Positions 26,260 to 35,465 of a stretch of 64,000 bases of DNA are shown here, in pieces. The stretch lies in assembly GCF_900103215.1 (NCBI RefSeq), contig NZ_FNGV01000010.1, forward strand, positions 1 through 64,000, in the 5' to 3' direction. Source of the DNA: Kriegella aquimaris (lineage in GTDB: Bacteria > Bacteroidota > Bacteroidia > Flavobacteriales > Flavobacteriaceae). Under the pieces are notes generated by a model. That model searched no databases. It was given only the letters and a program-made list of their open reading frames with translations, and was not told the origin of the DNA. Position numbers and translations under genes: made by a program. Within the stretch, counting starts at the first letter, position 1; the number at the start of each line of letters is the position of its first letter.

Positions 26260-27219
26260 ATGGGTAGGCGATTTTTTTCTGATGTAGTTAAATTTATCAC
26301 GCCTATAATTTTGGCTATGATACTATTGGGGTGCGTCCGAAAAGATGGCAATGCACCTAAAAAAATAGCGGTGGTCATTTCGACCCTCAATAATCCTTGG
26401 TTTGTGGTTTTGGGAGAATCGGCGGCACAAAAGGCTAGGGATTTGGGGTATGAGACCACCATCTTTGATTCTCAGAACAATACCGCCAAGGAAGCCGAAC
26501 ATTTTGAAAATTTAATTGCAGCAGGGTACAGCGCCGTTTTATTTAACCCGACCGACGCCGAAGGGTCGGTAAGCAATGTGAATAGGGCCAAACAAGCGGG
26601 CATTCCTACTTTTTGTATGGATAGGGAAGTAAATTCCTTGGAAGGTCCGGTTACCCAGATTATTTCGGATAGCTTTTCAGGTTGTGTTGATTTAGGGCAG
26701 TATTTTGTAAGGCAAATGAATAAAAAAGGAAAGTATGTCGAGTTGTTAGGGCTTGTGGGAGATAATAATACTTGGAATCGTTCCAAGGGCTTTCATAGTG
26801 TGGTTGACCATTTTCCAGATTTGAAGATGGTAGCCCAACAAAGTGCCGATTTCGACCGAAACAAAGCGATGGAGGTTCTAGAGTCGGTACTGCAGTCAAA
26901 TCCTGATATCGACGCTGTTTTTTGCGGCAACGATGCTATGGCTATGGGTGCCTATCAAGCTTTGGTTTCGGCGGGGAAAGCTGATAGTGTAATGGTATTC
27001 GGGTTCGATGGCACTGAAGATGTCATGAATGCCATTAAAAATAAAAAGATTATGGCTACCGCCATGCAATCACCCAAATTTATGGCACAGACAGCGGCCG
27101 AATTGGCCGATAAATACTTGAAGGGCGAACGTAATATGGATAGAAAGATGCCTATTACCGTTGAAGTAGTCACTCAAGATAATATTAGCGAGTTTGATGC
27201 CTACGGAAGTGAAAACTAA
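26260..27219 (+). CDS. Sugar ABC transporter substrate-binding lipoprotein (RbsB type)
   Basis: 319 residues of the periplasmic-binding-protein type I sugar family. The signal sequence ends in a lipobox (ILLGC, C25), so it is anchored to a membrane. Conserved segments include TLNNPWFVVLGESA, LIAAGYSAVLFNPTD and CGNDAMAMGAYQAL. These proteins bind a free monosaccharide or polyol and hand it to an ABC importer. The gene starts 1 base after the transketolase subunit and is followed by DUF2291, ATPase and permease genes. Ribose-type ABC importers are uncommon in Bacteroidota, so the cassette may have been acquired. The ligand cannot be read directly; D-apiose is suggested by the operon. Confidence 0.92.
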   Translation: MGRRFFSDVVKFITPIILAMILLGCVRKDGNAPKKIAVVISTLNNPWFVVLGESAAQKARDLGYETTIFDSQNNTAKEAEHFENLIAAGYSAVLFNPTDAEGSVSNVNRAKQAGIPTFCMDREVNSLEGPVTQIISDSFSGCVDLGQYFVRQMNKKGKYVELLGLVGDNNTWNRSKGFHSVVDHFPDLKMVAQQSADFDRNKAMEVLESVLQSNPDIDAVFCGNDAMAMGAYQALVSAGKADSVMVFGFDGTEDVMNAIKNKKIMATAMQSPKFMAQTAAELADKYLKGERNMDRKMPITVEVVTQDNISEFDAYGSEN

Positions 27220-27220
27220 C

Positions 27221-27841
27221 ATGAAAAGACCAATTAAATATTTTCTAATTGCCCTACTTGTCGGTGTGGCTTTGTACAACGCTGTTTACTTTCAACCGTT
27301 GGACGATAGGAATGCTGCTAAAAAAAAGAGCGTTTTTGATCCCGATGCTTTTGCAGGGGCTTTTATCGAGACCAAATTGAAAGAACTTCCGGCTATAAAG
27401 GCCGACCAATTTTTAGAATCGCTGAAACAAGACCTGGGCCAATTTACTGCGGAAAAAGGCCGCAAATTAGGAATAAGCAACGATTACTATTTCATTGTTG
27501 AAGGTAATGCCAGGGTACTGGGGATCGAAGAGGAAAATGTACGCATCAGTCTTGATGTAGAAAATGCAGCCGAATTACGCTTAGCCACAGAATTTATATT
27601 TGGCAATACCATTCGCGAAGCTTCGGGAATGGCGAATATTGGCGATTTTCAAAATACCATGGATTTCAATAATATTTCGGTAGCTGTTAACGAAAGGGTA
27701 CGTTCAGACATTATTCCACCTTTTTTGTCAGAGGTGAAAGAAGGTGATGATATTTATTTTAAGGGTGCGGTAAAGGTAAATACAAAAAAACCTAATCTTG
27801 AAAATTTAAGAATCGTTCCATTAATTCTGGAGATAAAGTAA
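27221..27841 (+). CDS. DUF2291 family membrane-anchored protein
   Basis: About 206 residues from the ATG at 27221, one base after the previous stop; an in-frame ATG at 27194 lies inside that gene and is less likely. One N-terminal membrane segment (about 5-22) is followed by a soluble domain facing the periplasm, with VFDPDAFAGAFIE near its start. DUF2291 proteins are typically encoded beside ribose-type sugar ABC transporters, as here. Their biochemical role is not established; they may assist the importer. The identification rests on overall pattern and position. Confidence 0.75.
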   Translation: MKRPIKYFLIALLVGVALYNAVYFQPLDDRNAAKKKSVFDPDAFAGAFIETKLKELPAIKADQFLESLKQDLGQFTAEKGRKLGISNDYYFIVEGNARVLGIEEENVRISLDVENAAELRLATEFIFGNTIREASGMANIGDFQNTMDFNNISVAVNERVRSDIIPPFLSEVKEGDDIYFKGAVKVNTKKPNLENLRIVPLILEIK

Positions 27842-27844
27842 GTA

Positions 27845-29362
27845 GTGGAAAAAGAAAATATCATACTAAGGGCCGAGAACATCACCAAGAGATTTGCTGG
27901 GGTAACCGCACTTGATGATGTTTCTATTGACGTGTATGCGGGGAAGGTCAATGTGATTGTAGGTGAAAACGGAGCAGGTAAATCTACTTTGATGAAGATT
28001 TTATCCGGTGTATACCCAGACTATGAAGGTGAGTTGTTGTTACATGGTGAGGAGGTAAAATTTTCCAACCCCAAAGAAGCCATGAAAAGCGGAATTGCCA
28101 TTATCCATCAAGAACTAAATCTAATTCCCTATCTCAGTATAACCGCGAATATTTACTTGGGGCGTGAAATCGTAGATTCCTTTGGAATGCTCGATTTTAA
28201 AAAAATGAACCAAGTGACCAAAGAACTATTGGCACGTTTGGATTGTGATGTGCCTCCTACTACGTTGGTCTCTGAGTTGCGAGTGGGGCAACAGCAACAG
28301 GTGGAAATAGCAAAAGCTCTCTTAGAAGATGCTAAGGTTCTTATTATGGACGAGCCGACTTCGGCGATTACCGATGCTGAGGTAGAAGTCCTTTTTCGAA
28401 TTATCGAGTCACTCAAAAAGCAAAAGGTCTCCATTCTTTATATTTCTCATAAACTGGATGAGCTATTTGAAATAGCCGATCGTTTTATAGGGTTGCGCGA
28501 CGGTAAAATGGTGGGAACAATTGAAAATATTGTCGAAGCGAATAAAGATGACCTCATCCGACTTATGGTCGGAAGGGATATTGACAATCATTATGTTAAA
28601 GAAAAATCGCCTTTGGGTGAAGAGGTATTTAGGGCCGAAGGTATTTATTTGCCTAAGCCCACCGGGAAATCGGAATTTTTGGTAAATGATGTCAGTTTCA
28701 GTGTGCGCAAGGGGGAGGTGCTTGGAATTTTTGGACTTATGGGAGCAGGGAGAACCGAATTATTGGAGACCGTTTTTGGTCTACATTCCAAGTTGATGGT
28801 CGGGAATATCTATATCGACGGGCAGAAGGTTATAATAAAATCGGTAATGGATGCGGTTGCCAAGGGAATGGGATTGGTGCCGGAAAACCGTAAAGAGGAT
28901 GGATTGGTGCTCGAGATGCCCGTTTTCAAGAATATCAGTATGGCGAGTGTTGAACAAACATTGAAAAACGGGTTTTTGAATTTAGGGTTGGAAATAGGCC
29001 TGGCCAAAAAATATATTACAGACCTCAACATAAAGACTCCCTCCCCAAGACAAAAAGTGAAAAATTTAAGCGGGGGCAACCAACAAAAGGTGGTATTGTC
29101 AAAATGGTTGGCGACAACTCCCAAAATATTATTCTTGGATGAACCGACTCGAGGTATCGATGTGAATGCCAAAAATGAAATCTATCATTTGATTAGTAAC
29201 CTCGCCAAAGAGGGGCTAGGAGTTTTGGTGGTTTCCTCCGAGCTTCCTGAAATTATGGCGATTTGTGATAGAATTATTGTAATGGGTGAATCACGTATAA
29301 CGGGTGAGTTTAGCCAAAAAGAAGCTACCGAAGATAAGATAATGAATGCTGCAATTTTATAA
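27845..29362 (+). CDS. Sugar ABC transporter ATPase (RbsA type, two ATPase domains)
   Basis: 505 residues with two fused nucleotide-binding domains, the usual RbsA design. The first (about 1-240) has Walker A GENGAGKST, signature LRVGQQQQVEIAKAL and Walker B VLIMDEPTSA. The second (about 250-500) has the degenerate P-loop GLMGAGRTE with signature LSGGNQQKVVLSKWL and ILFLDEPTRGID. The start codon is GTG at 27845, 3 bases after the DUF2291 gene. It powers import through the permease encoded next. Confidence 0.95.
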   Translation: MEKENIILRAENITKRFAGVTALDDVSIDVYAGKVNVIVGENGAGKSTLMKILSGVYPDYEGELLLHGEEVKFSNPKEAMKSGIAIIHQELNLIPYLSITANIYLGREIVDSFGMLDFKKMNQVTKELLARLDCDVPPTTLVSELRVGQQQQVEIAKALLEDAKVLIMDEPTSAITDAEVEVLFRIIESLKKQKVSILYISHKLDELFEIADRFIGLRDGKMVGTIENIVEANKDDLIRLMVGRDIDNHYVKEKSPLGEEVFRAEGIYLPKPTGKSEFLVNDVSFSVRKGEVLGIFGLMGAGRTELLETVFGLHSKLMVGNIYIDGQKVIIKSVMDAVAKGMGLVPENRKEDGLVLEMPVFKNISMASVEQTLKNGFLNLGLEIGLAKKYITDLNIKTPSPRQKVKNLSGGNQQKVVLSKWLATTPKILFLDEPTRGIDVNAKNEIYHLISNLAKEGLGVLVVSSELPEIMAICDRIIVMGESRITGEFSQKEATEDKIMNAAIL

Positions 29363-29369
29363 TCTAAAG

Positions 29370-30338
29370 ATGAATATAAAGACTACCGTCATAAAGTTTC
29401 AGTCTATTATTGCCCTATTTATCCTGTGCGTTGTCCTAGCGTTATTGTCCGATAAATTTCTTACCCCGGAAAACGGGTGGAACATTATGCGGCAGATTTC
29501 GATTAATGTATGCATTTCCGTGGGGATGACTCTTGTAATATTGACCAGGGGCATCGATCTTTCGGTAGGGTCGATATTGGCTTTTAGCGGTGCTGTAGCC
29601 GCCGGGCTGCTTAAATATGGCATAGACATACCTTCATTGAATCTTTATATCGGTTTTACGGTATTTGGTGCTATTTTAGGAGGAATCCTCGTGGGGGGAG
29701 GACTGGGGCTTTTCAATGGTTGGATGATTACCCGATTTAAAGTTCCGCCATTTGTGGCTACCTTGGCCATGTTGACCATTGCACGAGGGGCTACCATGTT
29801 ATGGACAGGCGGTTTTCCCATAACCGGTTTGGGGGAGCACTTCGCATTTATAGGTACAGGTTGGTTTTTAGGAATGCCCATGCCTGTGTGGATAACCATA
29901 ATCGTGGTGGCCATTGCGGTAATCGTAACAAGAAGTACAAAGTTCGGCCGCTATGTATATGCCATTGGAGGCAATGAGAGTGCGGCGCGATTATCGGGCC
30001 TGAATATCAATAAAATTAAAATCTGGGTTTATGCCCTTGCCGGTATTTTGGCAGCGGTTGGAGGAATAATCCTGACTTCGCGCTTAGATTCGGCCCAGCC
30101 CAATGCAGGGTTTAGTTATGAGCTCGACTCTATCGCAGCCGTAGTTATCGGAGGAACTTCCCTTTCGGGTGGAAGAGGTTCAATTATGGGTACGGTTCAA
30201 GGAGCACTCATTATTGGGGTACTCAATAGCGGACTGGTATTGCTGAACGTTTCTCCTTTCTGGCAACAGATTATAAAAGGTTTTGTGATTCTAATTGCCG
30301 TAATATTGGATAGGGTAAACCATCCCAATGAAGACTAG
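29370..30338 (+). CDS. Sugar ABC transporter permease (RbsC type)
   Basis: About 322 residues from the ATG at 29370; an alternative ATG at 29346 would overlap the ATPase gene by 17 bases. Around nine to ten hydrophobic helices, with the family pattern LTRGIDLSVGSILAFSG and YAIGGNESAARLSGLN (the loop that contacts the ATPase). It is the membrane channel for the substrate delivered by the lipoprotein at 26260-27219. The kinase gene follows after 41 bases. Confidence 0.95.
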   Translation: MNIKTTVIKFQSIIALFILCVVLALLSDKFLTPENGWNIMRQISINVCISVGMTLVILTRGIDLSVGSILAFSGAVAAGLLKYGIDIPSLNLYIGFTVFGAILGGILVGGGLGLFNGWMITRFKVPPFVATLAMLTIARGATMLWTGGFPITGLGEHFAFIGTGWFLGMPMPVWITIIVVAIAVIVTRSTKFGRYVYAIGGNESAARLSGLNINKIKIWVYALAGILAAVGGIILTSRLDSAQPNAGFSYELDSIAAVVIGGTSLSGGRGSIMGTVQGALIIGVLNSGLVLLNVSPFWQQIIKGFVILIAVILDRVNHPNED

Positions 30339-30379
30339 GTTGTGATAAGCTGTCAAAACAATAATCGATTTTCGTAAAA

Positions 30380-31879
30380 ATGACCAAATCCTATATATTA
30401 GCTATCGACCAAGGCACTAGTGGTACAAAGGCGATTATTTTTGATACGCTGGGTAACTTGGTCGCAAAAGCTTCAGAACCCCTGAAATCTTATTATCCGC
30501 TGCCTGGCTTTGTGGAACAGGACCCCATTGAAATTTATCAGAACGTTCTTACCGCGGTCGAAAAATGCTATCAAAAATTTATGACCTCCCACAGCTTGGA
30601 GAAGGATAGCCTTATATCCTGTGGAATCTCTAATCAAAGAGAAACCTTTATTGTATGGGATAGTTACGGGCAACCTTTATACAATGCGGTAGTATGGCAA
30701 TGCAAACGGTCTGTGTCCATTTGTGAAAAACTAAAAGAACATAATCTAGAGAAATTGGTCAATTCTAAAACAGGATTGACTATAGATCCCTATTTTTCAG
30801 CTACCAAAATGATGTGGCTCCAGCAAAATAATGCGGCCGTTGCTGAAGCTATTGAAAAGGGCAATGCCTATTTCGGAACCATTGATTCCTGGTTGCTCTA
30901 CAAACTGACTGGTCATGAACAGTACCGATCTGACCATACCAACGCGTCACGGACCTTGTTGTTCAATAGTTATGAGCTAAAATGGGACGAAGACCTAATT
31001 GAAAAATTCGGATTAGAGGGGCTTAAACTTCCCGAGGTACTAAACTCGTCAGCTGATTTTGGCGAATCTGATTTTGGTGGAATCCTACCAGTTAAAATTC
31101 CGATTACGGGAATGATAGGTGATTCTCATGCCGCTTTCTTTGGAGAGGAATGTTTTACTTCGGGAATGGCCAAGGCTACCCTCGGCACGGGGTCCTCTAT
31201 TTTATGGAATACAGGGCATATTGCGAAGCAGGATAAAAATGGAATATTGACGACCATTGGTTGGAGTGTGGGGGGAGAAGTGCATTACGCTCTTGAAGGT
31301 GTAATCGTAAGTTGTGGTGCGACCTTGGAATGGCTTAAAAATCAACTTGACCTATTCACGGACAATGGAGAAATAGAATCCATGGCCACATCGGTTTCAA
31401 GTAATGAAGGTGTTTATCTTATCCCTGCATTTAGTGGTATGGGAGCTCCGCATTGGAAGAAAGAATGGAAGGCTTCGATCCATGGTCTAACGTTCCGCAC
31501 TACCAAGGAACACTTGGTGAGGGCGGCCCTTGAATCCATTGCATACCAAATAAGGGATGTTATCGACGCCATCCAGAGTGAAACGAATGAGAAACTAAAG
31601 GAATTAAAAGTGGACGGGGGCATTACCTCAAACCGCTTTTTAATGCAGTTCTTGGCAGACCTTTTACAAACCCCGGTTACCAATATCGGAATTTCCGATG
31701 TTTCTGCTAGGGGTGCGGCGCTAATCTCGGGAATAGGAATAAGGTTTTGGCAAAACCTTGAAGAGTTGCCCAAACCGTACTATAAAAATTTGACTACCTA
31801 TCTTCCTAAGGAAACTTCAAAAGATTTGCTCGATGCGTATGCAACTTGGCAAAGACTGATTGGGGACAAGAAGATGTGA
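30380..31879 (+). CDS. FGGY-family carbohydrate kinase (glycerol-kinase-like)
   Basis: 499 residues with the FGGY two-domain plan: phosphate motif AIDQGTSGTKAIIFD at the start, GDSHAAFFGEE and ATLGTGSS in the middle, and DGGITSNRFLMQFLADLL in the C-terminal domain. Overall it is closest in pattern to glycerol kinase (SNQRETFIVWD, YFSATKMMWL). It ends an operon with sugar isomerase and split transketolase, so its substrate is more likely the ketose made by the isomerase than glycerol. Characterised apulose kinases are also FGGY members. Glycerol, erythrulose or xylulose are alternatives. Confidence 0.88.
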   Translation: MTKSYILAIDQGTSGTKAIIFDTLGNLVAKASEPLKSYYPLPGFVEQDPIEIYQNVLTAVEKCYQKFMTSHSLEKDSLISCGISNQRETFIVWDSYGQPLYNAVVWQCKRSVSICEKLKEHNLEKLVNSKTGLTIDPYFSATKMMWLQQNNAAVAEAIEKGNAYFGTIDSWLLYKLTGHEQYRSDHTNASRTLLFNSYELKWDEDLIEKFGLEGLKLPEVLNSSADFGESDFGGILPVKIPITGMIGDSHAAFFGEECFTSGMAKATLGTGSSILWNTGHIAKQDKNGILTTIGWSVGGEVHYALEGVIVSCGATLEWLKNQLDLFTDNGEIESMATSVSSNEGVYLIPAFSGMGAPHWKKEWKASIHGLTFRTTKEHLVRAALESIAYQIRDVIDAIQSETNEKLKELKVDGGITSNRFLMQFLADLLQTPVTNIGISDVSARGAALISGIGIRFWQNLEELPKPYYKNLTTYLPKETSKDLLDAYATWQRLIGDKKM

Positions 31880-31997
31880 TTCGCAAATAGAGTACATCGT
31901 TAGCCCAAAATAGTGGGTGATGGTTATTTTGAAGAATTTTATAAAGTGGTTCGGCAGTTATTTTACTACTAGACCATTTGAATGAAAAAACACTAAA

Positions 31998-34016
31998 ATG
32001 AAAGAATACCGAACAATTCTATCTTTATGCCTGTTTTGGGCAGGTGCCCTGACCTATTCGCAGACCAATGGTCTTGTCAACAATGTTGAAAGTCCGTACG
32101 CGAAGTTGCAGAGCGTCGATCTCGATGCCGTGCACTGGACTGACGGCTTCTGGAAAGAACAGTTCGAGGTTGAAAAAAACCACACGTTGCCTTTCATGTG
32201 GGAACTATATCATTCTGAGAAAACCAATGCATACCGTAATTTTGAGATAGCGGCCGGGTTGATGAAAGGGAGACACCGTGGTCCTTCTTTTCATGATGGG
32301 GATTTTTATAAACTTTTCGAAGGTGTGGCCGCTACGTATGCAGTTACTAAAGATCCGGAGCTTGATGTCCAAATGAACGAGGCCATTGCACTAATTGCCA
32401 AGGCACAAAGAAAAGACGGGTATTTGCATACCCCTGTTTTAATCGAAGAACGCTGGGGTACGATAGGGCCTGAACAATTACAAAAGCAGTTGGGCTTTGA
32501 AAAGTACAATATGGGCCATTTAATGACAGCGGCCTGCGTACATTATAGGGCTACGGGAAAAGACAATTTTCTTCAAGTGGCCAAGGGAGTTGCAGACTTT
32601 TTATATGATTTTTATAAAAAAGCTTCCCCTGAATTGGCACGTAACGCCATTTGCCCATCACACTACATGGGCGTTGTAGAAATGTACCGCACCTTGAAAG
32701 ACCCGCGATACTTAGAACTTGCGAATAATCTCATCAATATTCGGGGTACTACCGATGATGGTACCGATGATAATCAAGACCGGGTACCTTTTAGAGATCA
32801 AATGACCGCTATGGGGCATGCCGTTCGGGCCAATTATTTGTATGCGGGAGTTGCCGATCTATACGCTGAAACTGGTGAAGAGCAACTTATGAAAAACTTA
32901 AATGCCATTTGGGAAGATGTGGTTTATCGTAGAATGTATATAACCGGCGCTTGTGGAGCCTTGTATGATGGGGTTTCCCCTGATGGCACTTCATATAAAC
33001 CTTCCGAAGTACAGAAAATACATCAAGCCTATGGTAGACCTTACCAATTGCCGAATGCAACGGCTCATAATGAAACATGTGCCAACATTGGTAATGTGCT
33101 GTGGAACTGGCGGATGTTACAAATTACGGGAGAGGCGAAATATGTTGATATTGTAGAGCTTGCGTTGTACAATAGCATTCTTTCGGGAATCAGTCTTAAT
33201 GGAAAAGAATTTCTCTATACAAACCCGCTTAGTGTATCCAAAGATTTGCCTTTCCAACAAAGGTGGGGCAATACTAGGGAAGGCTATATATCTAAGTCAA
33301 ACTGTTGCCCCCCTAACGTTGCGCGTATTATGGCCGAGGTAGGCAACTATGCCTATAGCCTAGGTGAACAAGGATTATATTTTAACCTTTATGGAAGCAA
33401 TCACCTGAAGACCCAACTGGGGAAGGGTTCACAATTGGAAATCGAGCAAAAGACGAAATATCCATGGGATGGAACGATTCATCTTAAAGTAAAACAAGTG
33501 CCAAAAAAGGAGTATTCATTTTTCCTTCGCATTCCCGGATGGGCCACCGAAGCTGCCGTAATGGTTAACGGCAAAATTTGGGAGGGCAATCCCGAACCGG
33601 GCAACTATTTTGAAATTAAAAGAACATGGGCTTCCGGTGATGAGGTATTGCTCAATTTGCCAATGCCGGTACAGTTGATGGAGGCCAACCCTTTGGTTGA
33701 GGAAGCCAAAAATCAAATTGCGGTAAAAAGAGGCCCATTGGTGTATTGTGTAGAGTCGGGAGACCTTCCTCATGATATGGCTATCAACGAACTCGTCTTA
33801 GATACCGATGCACTTTTTGATGCAGAAATGATTCAAATCGGCCAAAGGCAAATCCTTTCGCTAAATACCAGTGCTTTAGGAAAGAAAGGTGGCTGGGACA
33901 AGAAGCTGTACCGTCCCATTAATACAAAGGGTGAAAATGTTCGACTTAGAATGATTCCCTATTATGCATGGGGCAATCGGGGCGATGGTGAAATGAGCGT
34001 TTGGCTATCCCATTAA
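31998..34016 (+). CDS. GH127 glycoside hydrolase (DUF1680), zinc-thiolate type
   Basis: 672 residues with a signal peptide (cleavage near LTYSQ). The (alpha/alpha)6 barrel carries HNETCANIG (E359, C361) and SNCCPPN (C436, C437), which match the zinc-binding Glu/Cys and nucleophile Cys of the beta-L-arabinofuranosidase HypBA1 in order and spacing. The family cleaves beta-L-arabinofuranose and, in carrageenan loci, 3,6-anhydro-D-galactose. The intact zinc site speaks for a furanosidase of the first kind. It lies 118 bases after the kinase gene on the same strand and may belong to that operon. Arabinose or another furanose such as apiose could be the target. Confidence 0.88.
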   Translation: MKEYRTILSLCLFWAGALTYSQTNGLVNNVESPYAKLQSVDLDAVHWTDGFWKEQFEVEKNHTLPFMWELYHSEKTNAYRNFEIAAGLMKGRHRGPSFHDGDFYKLFEGVAATYAVTKDPELDVQMNEAIALIAKAQRKDGYLHTPVLIEERWGTIGPEQLQKQLGFEKYNMGHLMTAACVHYRATGKDNFLQVAKGVADFLYDFYKKASPELARNAICPSHYMGVVEMYRTLKDPRYLELANNLINIRGTTDDGTDDNQDRVPFRDQMTAMGHAVRANYLYAGVADLYAETGEEQLMKNLNAIWEDVVYRRMYITGACGALYDGVSPDGTSYKPSEVQKIHQAYGRPYQLPNATAHNETCANIGNVLWNWRMLQITGEAKYVDIVELALYNSILSGISLNGKEFLYTNPLSVSKDLPFQQRWGNTREGYISKSNCCPPNVARIMAEVGNYAYSLGEQGLYFNLYGSNHLKTQLGKGSQLEIEQKTKYPWDGTIHLKVKQVPKKEYSFFLRIPGWATEAAVMVNGKIWEGNPEPGNYFEIKRTWASGDEVLLNLPMPVQLMEANPLVEEAKNQIAVKRGPLVYCVESGDLPHDMAINELVLDTDALFDAEMIQIGQRQILSLNTSALGKKGGWDKKLYRPINTKGENVRLRMIPYYAWGNRGDGEMSVWLSH

Positions 34017-34061
34017 TTATTTTTTGGAAAACATCTTCTCTCGTCATTATAAAATATCCAG

Positions 34062-35351
34062 TTAATTTATTTTGGACAATGGCGGATATTGAAGCTTTTC
34101 CAAGTAAGTCATATTTTGGTAGTCAAGAACACTTTCATTAATAAGTTCTTCATTGAAAATAGTACTGGCGATGCTGAACAAAGGTTTCATTTGTACTTCA
34201 ATGGCCTTTTCAGCCCCTCCTTCTGTAATTTGTTTATACTGCCATTTTTCCTTTCCCTCAACAAATGGTTTAAGATATTCGAAAGCCTTTTTCATACTCC
34301 GCCCATCGCTGGTTGAATAATTCCAAAGATCCACTCCTAGAGGTATTCCCATTTCAGCCACAAAAGCCATTATTCGAAGGTTCATTGAACAATAATGCAC
34401 TGATTTGGTACGCCCAAGTTCATTGGGCTGTTTGCCATCGGGTGTTATTTGTACTGCAATACGTTTGGTCTTAGCATCCTCCAGCCGGGTTATTGCTTCC
34501 GAGTCCAGACCCAAATAACGGGCGGGCCCCACCAATTGATAATCGAAATTGGTTGAATGGTTTTGTGTCCCATTGTCGTTTTCAATTCCCATTTTATTTG
34601 TTTTTACCCAAGTATAGTAATCCATTAACCAGGTGTTCAATACTTTCATTTCAGTAGTGTTAAATACCTTGTTTGATTCTAAAAGCTGTATGGTGGTTAC
34701 AACTGTGGAAATATTGCTCCATTCGATCATTCCGGCACGTCTACCTTCAACCTCTCCCGGTATTCCTGGTCCATAATTTATATTAGGGTTCACCTTCGTT
34801 TCATCATCAATAAACCAAGTTTTTATTATGGCTTTGGCTTTGTTCGCATACGTAATGTCTTCTGAAAAAAAGTAAGCCATTGATAAATTGTCCAATGCAC
34901 CGAACATTTCACTTAAGCGTACCTTATCGGTATCGTTTCCTCTAGTCATGGGGTTGATTTCGCCATCCTTAACAATCCATGGGGAACCATCTGGGGTGTT
35001 CGGATTCGGCCATCTATAGGGTGCAATACTCATATAATCATGCTTATCGCCACTTGGGGGTATTTGATTTTTGTTGGTCACCGGGTTTGGACTTTTAACC
35101 AGTTCTTTATTGGCCTGGTCAATTAGACTTTTATAGGCTTCTGTAAAAAATGGATTTTTGTTTTCAATCAAGTTCTTTACTTTAACTAAATGGTCTTCAT
35201 TTAGATAAATGAAATTATTTTTAAGTCTTGACCTGTTCATATTTTCATTATGAGGCTGATCCATATGAATGACTGTCGGTGTTTTTTGCGTAAGTACCGT
35301 GAGTGACATCAAGAAAAAACAGGTATAAAAAATTGTAGAATAAGGCTTCAT
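34062..35351 (-). CDS. Alginate-lyase-superfamily protein (PF05426 type)
   Basis: 429 residues with a signal peptide (about 1-22). The alpha-barrel lyase domain shows YMSIAPYRWPNP with SPWIVKDGEINP, GRRAGMIEWSN, and NGTQNHSTNFDYQ, where Asn and His are the usual catalytic candidates; YCSMNLR holds a possible catalytic Tyr. Proteins of this type (PL5 relatives, including PL38) cleave uronic-acid polymers by beta-elimination. It follows a sulfatase gene by 114 bases on the same strand and faces the GH127 gene tail to tail. The natural substrate (alginate, glucuronan or another uronan) cannot be read from the sequence. Confidence 0.8.
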   Translation of the reverse strand: MKPYSTIFYTCFFLMSLTVLTQKTPTVIHMDQPHNENMNRSRLKNNFIYLNEDHLVKVKNLIENKNPFFTEAYKSLIDQANKELVKSPNPVTNKNQIPPSGDKHDYMSIAPYRWPNPNTPDGSPWIVKDGEINPMTRGNDTDKVRLSEMFGALDNLSMAYFFSEDITYANKAKAIIKTWFIDDETKVNPNINYGPGIPGEVEGRRAGMIEWSNISTVVTTIQLLESNKVFNTTEMKVLNTWLMDYYTWVKTNKMGIENDNGTQNHSTNFDYQLVGPARYLGLDSEAITRLEDAKTKRIAVQITPDGKQPNELGRTKSVHYCSMNLRIMAFVAEMGIPLGVDLWNYSTSDGRSMKKAFEYLKPFVEGKEKWQYKQITEGGAEKAIEVQMKPLFSIASTIFNEELINESVLDYQNMTYLEKLQYPPLSKIN

Positions 35352-35465
35352 TTTTTTTGAATTAAATTTCTAACGCAAGGCGTGAAAACGTCGGTTAGCG
35401 GAATACAACTCCGGTTATATCTTTATCATAAGATTAAAGATTACAACTTGGGTATCTGGCCTATT

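Noticed and set aside
30380-31879. Plain glycerol kinase
   Set aside because: Sequence style is glycerol-kinase-like, but there is no glycerol facilitator or glycerol-3-phosphate dehydrogenase, and the gene ends a sugar isomerase/transketolase operon.
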